From an uncultured Oscillibacter sp. (GTDB taxonomy: Bacteria > Bacillota > Clostridia > Oscillospirales > Oscillospiraceae): a stretch of DNA of 11,303 nucleotides. The stretch spans positions 1 through 11,303 of the forward strand of contig UQVS01000034.1 in the NCBI GenBank assembly GCA_900544615.1. Reading direction: 5' to 3'. The notes beneath the pieces were generated by a model, which ran no database searches, was not told where the DNA came from, and saw only the letters and a list, made by a program, of their open reading frames with translations. Below are positions 6,187 through 11,303 of this stretch, piece by piece. Position numbers and translations under genes: made by a program. Position 1 is the stretch's first letter, and the number at the start of each line of letters is the position of its first letter.

Positions 6187-6455
6187 TTTGGCCCGATCAG
6201 GATGCCTGCAAGAAATGTGAGGCCTGTGAGGAGATTTGCCCCATGCGGGTCATCCAAATGGATGAAGAGGGCTATCCCCGGCCGATCCATGATGCCTTTA
6301 AGCTTTGCATCAACTGCGGCTATTGCGTGGACATTTGCGTATTCGACGCTTTGCATCACCGGGTTCGTAAGAGTGCGGCAAGCCACAGCGCGGCTCTGCG
6401 GCGTCTTAAGAGAATCAGAGAGAACCGCCAAAAAAGGAGCGATGAAAAAAAGTGA
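6168..6455 (+). CDS. 2[4Fe-4S] ferredoxin
   Basis: A small electron-transfer protein, 95 residues from ATG 6168. It has two complete cluster motifs, CKKCEACEEICP and CINCGYCVDICV, about 28 residues apart, the standard bacterial 2[4Fe-4S] ferredoxin fold; each cluster draws its fourth Cys from the other motif. The C-terminal 30 residues are unusually basic (RRLKRIRENRQKRSDEKK), a tail that could dock to an acidic partner or CoA-enzyme surface. The start is uncertain: ATG 6168 has GGGGGTGA 8 nt upstream, GTG 6177 has AAGGGG at good spacing, and ATG 6129 adds 13 residues with no site. The stop overlaps the next gene by 4 nt. In cai/fix systems a ferredoxin-like FixX partners ETF; here no ETF genes are in view, so the electron route is inferred. 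Confidence 0.9.
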   Translation: MDTVDLIWPDQDACKKCEACEEICPMRVIQMDEEGYPRPIHDAFKLCINCGYCVDICVFDALHHRVRKSAASHSAALRRLKRIRENRQKRSDEKK

Positions 6456-6871
6456 GAAGCGATTGCGTGTTTTTCTGCCCCATCCGTGTGCGATACGGAG
6501 AGGTAGATCGCCAGGGCATCGTTTATAACGGCAACTATGTGGCCTATACGGATCTGGCACTGGAGGAGTTCCTCAGATCCAGAGGATGCACCTACCGTGA
6601 GCTGGAAGATAAATATGAATCCGGCGTGTGCCACAAAAAATCAACCTATGAATTTAACTCCAGCGCCTATGAGGGTGATATGCTGGAGGTGGGTATCGCC
6701 GGCATTCGGGTGGGCAACAGAAGCTTTACCGTATGCTTTGAGATCTACCGCCAGGGTGAGGATACCCTGTTGACGCGCTGTGAGTCGGTATATGTGGGCT
6801 ATGACATGGAAAACCGGGTCAGCCGTCCCATTACCGAAAAGATGCGTGCCCTGCTGCTGGGAGAATCTTAG
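6452..6871 (+). CDS. 4HBT-fold (hotdog) acyl-CoA thioesterase
   Basis: A 139-residue protein of the 4-hydroxybenzoyl-CoA thioesterase/YbgC-type hotdog family, which hydrolyses acyl-CoA to free acid and CoA. The signature is IRVRYGEVDRQGIVYNGNYV (11-30), with Asp19 at the position of the catalytic Asp in the D-x-x-G-I-V-x-x-x-N-Y motif, followed by a long helix ALEEFLRSRG. The later strands (GDMLEVGIAGIRVGNRSFTV) and length are normal. The start is GTG 6452, whose GTGA overlaps the ferredoxin TGA, so translation is probably coupled; GGAG lies about 12 nt upstream, a long spacing. In context it may release the final acid, or prevent CoA being trapped on dead-end thioesters. Confidence 0.88.
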   Translation: MRSDCVFFCPIRVRYGEVDRQGIVYNGNYVAYTDLALEEFLRSRGCTYRELEDKYESGVCHKKSTYEFNSSAYEGDMLEVGIAGIRVGNRSFTVCFEIYRQGEDTLLTRCESVYVGYDMENRVSRPITEKMRALLLGES

Positions 6872-6916
6872 CCGCAAGCGGCGCTTGATTGGAACGACTA
6901 AGGAGGCGACAGAAGC

Positions 6917-8533
6917 ATGAACCATCGACCCGAAAAAAAGCATCAGGACATTGAGGTAGGATTGATTATTGTCAGTGTTGTGGTGCTGTTAGCGTTTATC
7001 GTGCTGATGCTGGTAAACGCCCAAGGCACTCTTGACGCGATCTCTAAGTTTTTCAACCTGATGATCTCAGGACTCGGCCCCTTCTTTGAGGTGACGGCCT
7101 TTGTTATCTTTCTGGTGGGGCTTTACTTCTGTTTTGGAAAATACGGAAAGATCCGCTTGGGAGACTGCAAACCGGAATACTCTAACTTCAGCTATTTCGC
7201 TATGATGCTGCTGGCATCGCTGGCCTCTGCGGCCCTGTACTGGTCCTTCGTGGAGTGGGCTTTCTACTTCGAGTCGCCCGGTCTCGGCATGGAGGTATTG
7301 AGCCAGGAAGCATTGGAAATGTCCTTGAGCTACCAGTTCTTCCACTGGGGCATGGTGAACCAGGCGATGTACACCATTATGGGCGTTGCCATTGCCTACG
7401 GCGTGTATATCCGCAAACTTCCTTCCTTCCAGACCAGTGCTGTGTGCTGTGCCATGCTGGGAGAAAAAGTAAAACCGCAGCAGAAGACGGTCATCGGAAA
7501 GATCATTGACTTTTTGGTGTTTTTTGGTATACTGGGTGCACTGAGTTCTTCTCTGGGCTTGGCGGTGCCTCTGGCTACCGGCGGACTGAAGACCCTCTTT
7601 AACATCGAGGCGACTCCCGCTGTGAAACTGGGTGTGGTCGGCTTTATCGCCATCGTTTACACCATCACCAGTTTCCTTGGCCCCAGAAAGGGAATGCAGG
7701 CCATCAGTAATGCCGCGTCTGCGGTGTGCGTATTCTTCCTGCTGTTTGTGCTGGTGACGGGCCCGACGTCCTTCATCCTGAAGAACATCGTCAACTCCGT
7801 CGGCCAGATGCTTCAGTATCTGCCCCAGATGGCCCTCTTTACGGATCCCATTGGCAACACGGGCTTCGTGGAGAGCTGGACCATCTACTTCGTAGCTTTC
7901 TACCTGAACTATGTGGCTATGATGGGTATTTTCATCGCGAAGGTGTCCAAGGGCCGTACCATCCGGGAAGTGGCGATCTACACGATCTTCATTATGACCG
8001 CCGGCGGCATCGGCATCTTCGGCATCAACGGCAGTTTTTCCATCTGGGCCCAGATCACCGGCAAGGTGGACGTGCTGGGTCTGGTGAACAGCGGCGTTGG
8101 CGACTCTGCTGTGTACAGCATTATGGAAGTCCTGCCTCTGGGCAAAACGCTGCTGCCGTTCCTGATCCTGGTGCTGATCGTGGGCTTCGTGGCTCCCTCT
8201 ATGGACTCCGCCTCTCTGGCTCTGGCTGAGACGGTGACCAAGCGGGGCACCCCGCCCATGAAGCTGCGGATCTTCTTCTGCCTGCTGCTGGCCGTGATCC
8301 CCATGTCCATCATTCTGGCTGGGGCCGAGTTCACCGCCATCAAGTATATCGCCATTATCATCTCCGCACCCTTCCTGGTGATCCTGATGGGCACCATGCT
8401 GGGTCTGCTGAAATGGCTCAAGCAGGATGAGATCGCCGGCGTTCACGCCCGGAATATCGCCCTGCAGGAAGAGGAGAAACGTCAGGAGGCTATGGGTAAG
8501 GCGAGCGTGGCCAGCTCCGTGGAGGAGAACTGA
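6917..8533 (+). CDS. BCCT-family transporter, CaiT-like
   Basis: A 538-residue inner-membrane carrier of the betaine/choline/carnitine transporter family with about 12 hydrophobic segments. Long stretches resemble CaiT: LASAALYWSFVEWAFYFESP near 102, FFHWG (141-145), AIAYGVYIRK near 158, YLPQMALFTDPIGNTGF (301-317) and AKVSKGRTIRE (341-351). By-eye alignment of the aromatic box helix gives W321, F328, Y329 and Y332 against CaiT W316, W323, W324 and Y327, so two tryptophans are replaced by other aromatics. M336 matches CaiT Met331, but the CaiT arginine that stands in for sodium (Arg262) is Gln261 here. The C-terminal 40 residues are charged and cytosolic. ATG 6917 follows AAGGAGG by about 10 nt. 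It likely imports or exchanges a betaine-like substrate; coupling mode and substrate are open. Confidence 0.93.
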   Translation: MNHRPEKKHQDIEVGLIIVSVVVLLAFIVLMLVNAQGTLDAISKFFNLMISGLGPFFEVTAFVIFLVGLYFCFGKYGKIRLGDCKPEYSNFSYFAMMLLASLASAALYWSFVEWAFYFESPGLGMEVLSQEALEMSLSYQFFHWGMVNQAMYTIMGVAIAYGVYIRKLPSFQTSAVCCAMLGEKVKPQQKTVIGKIIDFLVFFGILGALSSSLGLAVPLATGGLKTLFNIEATPAVKLGVVGFIAIVYTITSFLGPRKGMQAISNAASAVCVFFLLFVLVTGPTSFILKNIVNSVGQMLQYLPQMALFTDPIGNTGFVESWTIYFVAFYLNYVAMMGIFIAKVSKGRTIREVAIYTIFIMTAGGIGIFGINGSFSIWAQITGKVDVLGLVNSGVGDSAVYSIMEVLPLGKTLLPFLILVLIVGFVAPSMDSASLALAETVTKRGTPPMKLRIFFCLLLAVIPMSIILAGAEFTAIKYIAIIISAPFLVILMGTMLGLLKWLKQDEIAGVHARNIALQEEEKRQEAMGKASVASSVEEN

Positions 8534-8577
8534 CCCTCACCGCTTCACATTCGCAACCTGCTAAGAATAAGGCAAAC

Positions 8578-8601
8578 AGGTATGCTTGGGCATACCTTTT
8601 T
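8578..8601 (+). terminator. Terminator after the transporter gene
   Basis: A perfect 8-bp stem AGGTATGC (8578-8585) / GCATACCT (8590-8597), loop TTGG, is followed by TTTT. It ends the catabolic operon but sits only 10 nt before the ribosome binding site of the chaperonin gene, so readthrough or hairpin remodelling may set chaperonin expression. No separate promoter was recognised for that gene. Confidence 0.8.
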
Positions 8602-8610
8602 GCTGTTACA

Positions 8611-8615
8611 AGGAG
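8611..8615 (+). promoter_or_regulatory. Ribosome binding site fixing the TTG start of the chaperonin gene
   Basis: AGGAG lies 9 nt before TTG 8625. An ATG at 8618 is in another frame and too close; a TTG at 8586 lies inside the terminator. Confidence 0.75.
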
Positions 8616-8624
8616 AAATGCGTT

Positions 8625-10226
8625 TTGGCAAGAGATTTGTATTATGGGGCGGATGCCCGCCGAAACCTCTGCACCGGTATGGAGGAGCTTTCGGAGACGG
8701 TGAAATCGACCTATGGCCCCCTGGGCCGGACGGTGGTGACGAAGGGTGGAGCCGTTCGCCGGGGCAGCAGCGTGACGAAGGGATTTTCTCTGCCGGATCT
8801 CGCGCAGGATCTGGGCGCGCAGCTGCTGATGCAGGCGGTAAAGAGCGTTGGCGACGCGGTGGGAGACGGAACGGCTACCACCACGGTGCTGGCGCAGTCC
8901 CTTGTGCGGGAAGGCCGGCGGGTGGTTGCCGCCGGATGCAGCCCCGTGCAGCTTCGCCGGGGCTTACAGGGCGCAGCGAAGGTGGCCGTCGCTGAGTTGG
9001 ACGCCTCCGCTCAGCGCCTGAACGGGGAGGGGGACGCCCGCCGGGTGGCGGTGGCCGCCTGCGGCGATCAGGAATTGGGCGCTTCCATCGCCCAAGCCAT
9101 GGAGAAGGTGGGACTGGACGGCGTCATCACGCTGAAGGACTCCAAAACCATGCAGGATTCTCTGGAGATCGTGATCGGCACCCAGTTTGATAAGGGCTAT
9201 CTCTCCCCGGATCTGGTGAAGGATCAGACCCGGATGGAGAGCGTGATGGAGCGGCCGTTTATCCTCTTCACGGACGATAAGATCGAAAACCTGCGGGACA
9301 TCCTGCCCATTATGGATCAGGTTGCCCAGCGGAAGGCCCCGCTGCTGGTGGTGGCTGCGGACGTCACCGGCGAGGCGCTGAAGGCCATGATCATCAACCA
9401 GCTCAAGGGCACCGTCAACGTGATGGCCGTCCGCGCTCCCGGCTTCGGTGAGCGGCAGAAGGCCCTGATGGACGACCTTGCCCTGCTGACCGGCGGCACC
9501 GTGATCCGGGAAAAGGAGGGGCTTTCTCTCCGGGAGGCGGACATTCATCTGCTGGGCCGGGCGGAGCAGGTCACCGTCAACCGGGAGCGCACCCTGATTC
9601 AGGGCGGTGCCGGCGATCCGGAGGCCCTGCGGGAGCGGGTGGAACTGCTGCGCCGTCAGCTGGCGGCAGCAAAGGACTCTTTCGCGGAGGATCGGGCCAG
9701 AGAGCGGCTGGGAAAGCTGGCCTCCGGCGTGGCGGTCCTCTCTCTGGGCGCGGCCAGCGAATTGGAGCTGAAGGAGAAACGGAGCCGGGCGGAGGACGCC
9801 CTGAGCGCGCTTCGCTCCGCTGTGGCGGAGGGCATCGTCCCCGGCGGGGGCGCGGCTTATTGCGCCGCCATCCCGGCGGTGGAGGCCTATGTCCGCAGCC
9901 TTCAGGGGGATGAGGCCGTTGGCGCCGGGATCCTGGTGCAGGCCTTGAAGGCCCCTCTGGCGCAGATCGCGGAAAACGCCGGACTGGACAGTTCCGTTGT
10001 CTTGAACGAGGTGATGGAGCGGGGCGCCGGCGTGGGTGTGGACGTCCGTACCGGCGAATATGTGCCCATGCTGGAGGCGGGGATCGCCGATCCCGTGCAG
10101 GTGACAAAGCTGGCTTTGAACAGCGCCGTTTCCATGGCCGCCACCCTTTTGACCACCGAGGTCGAGGTGGTGGATCCCCACGACGAGGCATGGCTCCGGG
10201 CCAGAGGCGGCAACCCCCTTCTCTGA
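8625..10226 (+). CDS. Divergent GroEL-family (group I, Cpn60) chaperonin
   Basis: A 533-residue Cpn60 homologue covering all three domains: equatorial (YGADARRNL, GPLGRTVV, GDGTATTTVLAQ), intermediate, apical (FDKGYLSP, APGFGERQKALMDDLALLTG) and the returning segments (LGAASELELKEKRSRAEDAL, GIVPGGGAAY). The ATP-binding GDGT (Asp81) and the hydrolytic Asp391 (E. coli Asp398) are kept. The segment carrying the second hydrolytic aspartate (E. coli TKDGVS, Asp52) is shortened by about 5-6 residues to TKGFS, with no Asp. In the apical substrate/GroES face SPYF is SPDL, and the Gly-Met tail is replaced by RARGGNPLL. There is no groES neighbour and no CIRCE operator, so it is unlikely to be the housekeeping GroEL. 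TTG 8625 is preceded by AGGAG at 9 nt. Its place directly after the transporter suggests a dedicated client in this pathway; this is inference. Confidence 0.92.
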   Translation: MARDLYYGADARRNLCTGMEELSETVKSTYGPLGRTVVTKGGAVRRGSSVTKGFSLPDLAQDLGAQLLMQAVKSVGDAVGDGTATTTVLAQSLVREGRRVVAAGCSPVQLRRGLQGAAKVAVAELDASAQRLNGEGDARRVAVAACGDQELGASIAQAMEKVGLDGVITLKDSKTMQDSLEIVIGTQFDKGYLSPDLVKDQTRMESVMERPFILFTDDKIENLRDILPIMDQVAQRKAPLLVVAADVTGEALKAMIINQLKGTVNVMAVRAPGFGERQKALMDDLALLTGGTVIREKEGLSLREADIHLLGRAEQVTVNRERTLIQGGAGDPEALRERVELLRRQLAAAKDSFAEDRARERLGKLASGVAVLSLGAASELELKEKRSRAEDALSALRSAVAEGIVPGGGAAYCAAIPAVEAYVRSLQGDEAVGAGILVQALKAPLAQIAENAGLDSSVVLNEVMERGAGVGVDVRTGEYVPMLEAGIADPVQVTKLALNSAVSMAATLLTTEVEVVDPHDEAWLRARGGNPLL

Positions 10227-10244
10227 GAGAACGAATAAAATGCT

Positions 10245-10293
10245 ACAGCATCGCCTGAGACTGCGTTCAGTCTCAGGCGATGCTGTACTTTTT
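10245..10293 (+). terminator. Strong terminator of the chaperonin gene
   Basis: A perfect 19-bp stem, ACAGCATCGCCTGAGACTG (10245-10263) with CAGTCTCAGGCGATGCTGT (10268-10286), loop CGTT, then ACTTTTT. Confidence 0.9.
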
Positions 10294-10835
10294 GACGGGA
10301 AAACGGTTTTTTTGAAGAATTTCGCGCAAAAGAACGCTGTTTACGCCTTGGAAACGTGTAAGTCCATTCCCGCTGCGGCAGTCGTCTTGAAGGCTGGAGA
10401 CCCTTTTGACGAGATGTTGGCCGCCATCTTTTCACTGTCCTTCCGCGATACAGGACGGCAAAAATCTGCCCGGAATGATGGTGGAAATTGACGGATCGGG
10501 GGGGGATATTGCAGCGTTTTTTCTGCTGGAACACGCGTGAAACGGGCGTTTTTCTCAATTTGGATCAGCCGCCCCGGTGGCACTCCGGATTTCCGTGGGG
10601 GAACGGGGCAGCACGGAGCGCTTTTTGAATGAAGGCTGTGAAGAAGAGAGGCCAGAGTTAGTGCGATATCAGAAAATGCTTGTTTGGGGAGGAATTTTTG
10701 AACGGATATCGTTTATGGGTAAAAAAATAGGAGCAAACGGATTTCTATGGGGGGAGAGTGCTTCTGCGGCATCAAGTAGCCATCGCAATATGAAAGGATG
10801 GCTTCCCAGGTTGAAATCCATAAGGGAAATAATAA
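10294..10835. other. Intergenic stretch with no convincing gene
   Basis: Several frames are open for 80-90 codons (for example plus 10577-10852 from a GTG), but none has a ribosome binding site, a recognisable motif, or codon use like the neighbouring genes. A run of eight G lies at 10498-10505. No promoter or repeat stands out. Confidence 0.5.
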
Positions 10836-10869
10836 AGCGGTGCTACGAGTAACACTCAATAGCACCGCT
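10836..10869. terminator. Bidirectional-type hairpin terminator
   Basis: AGCGGTGCTA (10836-10845) pairs with TAGCACCGCT (10860-10869), with an inner GAGT/ACTC stem around AAC. GTTTAATTT follows on the plus strand and TTTATTATTT on the minus strand. It lies 7 nt past the stop of the minus-strand coding remnant, so it most likely ended that transcript. Confidence 0.65.
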
Positions 10870-10876
10870 GTTTAAT

Positions 10877-11101
10877 TTACAATGGGTTCCGTTCAAGGAA
10901 CTCTACATCAGAAACAACCATGGCAAGATATTCGGCTTTATGTTCCTCCCAGTCCGAGAAACTGAGCGGCATGATAACTTTATATTCGAATGGAATTTCG
11001 ATGGCTTCCTCAGGCGGCTCACTGCCGCTGATAATTTTAGAAAGTTCTCGCTTGTAGGAACGGTACAGCGCATTGAGCGTTTGCTTCAGTTTATTCTTTG
11101 T
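10877..11101 (-). pseudogene. Unrecognised coding remnant without a start codon (74 codons)
   Basis: The minus frame runs from ACA 11101 to TAA 10877-10879 without interruption and reads like a real protein: TKNKLKQTLNALYRSYKREL, then an acidic linker SEPPEEAIEIPFEYK, then IMPLSFSDWEEHKAEYLAMV and a C-terminus VEFLERNPL. Its upstream neighbour is an in-frame TAG (11102-11104) and there is no ATG near the beginning. The bases ATAGACAAAG would give a start (ATGACAAAG) if one A were removed, suggesting a lost start codon or a truncated 5' end. Amphipathic helices and a Trp-Glu-rich C-terminus are visible. The family is not recognised. A terminator follows at 10836-10869. Confidence 0.4.
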
Positions 11102-11106
11102 CTATA

Positions 11107-11127
11107 GCGACGCAAATACTGCGTTGC
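11107..11127. repeat. Short hairpin upstream of the coding remnant
   Basis: GCGACGCA (11107-11114) and TGCGTTGC (11120-11127) form an 8-pair stem (one G-T) around AATAC. There is no T-run on either side. It could be a recombination or regulatory site. Confidence 0.35.
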
Positions 11128-11146
11128 CTATCCCTGCATAAAGGAC

Positions 11147-11175
11147 TTGCACAACCTCCCCATTAGAGGTACAAT
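11147..11175 (+). promoter_or_regulatory. Candidate promoter at the right edge
   Basis: TTGCAC (11147-11152) and TACAAT (11170-11175) are 17 bp apart, a good SigA-like match. It points to the right, toward a structured segment ending in a terminator-like hairpin at 11228-11277. Confidence 0.5.
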
Positions 11176-11181
11176 GCGGCA

Positions 11182-11280
11182 AACCGGAGCGACTAATCAT
11201 CTGTCCGCGTCACTCCGGCAAACCATGAAAAACCGCTTTCTGTCCCCTGTCACGAGGGTGTTCAGAAAGCGGTTTTTGAC
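11182..11280 (+). ncRNA. Possible structured leader or small RNA
   Basis: From the predicted start of the 11147 promoter the transcript would hold a first stem CCGGAGCGAC / GTCACTCCGG (11189-11198 and about 11209-11218, one mismatch), flanked by two copies of CGGCAAACC, then the 15-bp terminator-like hairpin. About 100 nt in all, with no ribosome binding site. It could be a free small RNA or the attenuator of a gene beyond the window. An ATG at 11225 opens a frame (MKNRFLSPVTRV...) that runs through the hairpin to the window edge. Confidence 0.35.
11228..11277. terminator. 15-bp hairpin with A- and T-runs, terminator-like on both strands
   Basis: AAAAACCGCTTTCTG (11228-11242) pairs perfectly with CAGAAAGCGGTTTTT (11263-11277), with an inner CCC/GGG. 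Five T end the stem on either strand, so it can work in both directions. It could alternatively be the terminal inverted repeats of a very small element. Confidence 0.65.
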
Positions 11281-11303
11281 CACATGTTTGACTACAGACA
11301 GCC

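Noticed and set aside
7067..8446. 459-codon minus-strand frame opposite the transporter
   Set aside because: His/Gln/Asp-rich translation typical of the reverse of membrane-protein codons; no motif.
2389..8533. Assignment as the carnitine cai operon
   Set aside because: CaiD, CaiC and CaiE are absent, the dehydrogenase ending WEGTSE differs from the CaiA ending as I recall it, and the carrier's substrate box is altered; gene symbols were therefore withheld.
8534..8624. CIRCE (HrcA) operator upstream of the chaperonin
   Set aside because: The inverted repeat there is AGGTATGC-TTGG-GCATACCT with a T-run, a terminator, not the TTAGCACTC-N9-GAGTGCTAA element.
8964..10181. 405-codon minus-strand frame opposite the chaperonin
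   Set aside because: Antisense shadow of a full-length Cpn60 gene in GC-rich DNA.
10240..10491. 83-codon plus-strand frame beginning inside the chaperonin terminator
   Set aside because: Its first residues are encoded by the 19-bp terminator stem; no ribosome binding site, no recognisable protein.
10577..10852. 91-codon plus-strand frame from a GTG
   Set aside because: No ribosome binding site, no motif, and the stop falls in a terminator hairpin; probably chance.

Overview
The window looks like chromosome from an anaerobic gut-type Firmicute of the Clostridia, probably near the Oscillospiraceae. This is inferred from the GC-rich coding sequence with AT-richer flanks, strong AGGAGG-type ribosome binding sites, TTG and GTG starts, and small mobile-element genes typical of that group (a DUF3847-like N-terminus and a DUF6440-like protein). 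No rRNA, tRNA or CRISPR array is visible.

Left flank (about 1-1340): the decaying edge of an integrative or conjugative element, read on the minus strand. It holds the start of a DUF3847-like gene that runs off the window, two strong hairpins inside it, an intact DUF6440-like gene, a small gene broken by a stop and a frameshift (748-963), and a 5'-truncated Cys-motif protein.

Core (about 1520-8600): a catabolic locus for a CoA-activated, probably quaternary-ammonium or betaine-like, compound. A MarR-type repressor (minus) diverges from a plus-strand set: acyl-CoA dehydrogenase, two CaiB/BaiF class III CoA-transferases, a 2[4Fe-4S] ferredoxin, a 4HBT-fold acyl-CoA thioesterase and a CaiT-like BCCT transporter. 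The inferred scheme is: BCCT imports or exchanges the substrate; a CoA-transferase loads CoA onto it; the FAD enzyme oxidises the acyl-CoA (or drives an elimination); the ferredoxin handles electrons; the thioesterase releases an acid. The composition recalls the enterobacterial carnitine (cai) genes and the gamma-butyrobetaine clusters described in gut anaerobes, but the substrate cannot be read from sequence. The dehydrogenase gene has a strong promoter and is separated from the rest by a hairpin terminator.

After the transporter comes a terminator and then a divergent GroEL-family chaperonin (8625-10226, TTG start). It has no groES neighbour and no CIRCE operator, has lost the region carrying one of the two ATPase aspartates, and lacks the Gly-Met tail. 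It ends at a perfect 19-bp terminator. It is the least expected gene here.

Right flank (10294-11303): about 580 bases without a convincing gene, then a minus-strand coding remnant with no start codon (10877-11101), and at the edge a promoter followed by a structured leader ending in a terminator-like hairpin, possibly a small RNA or an attenuator. The core is therefore bordered on both sides by mobile-element-like or degenerate DNA.
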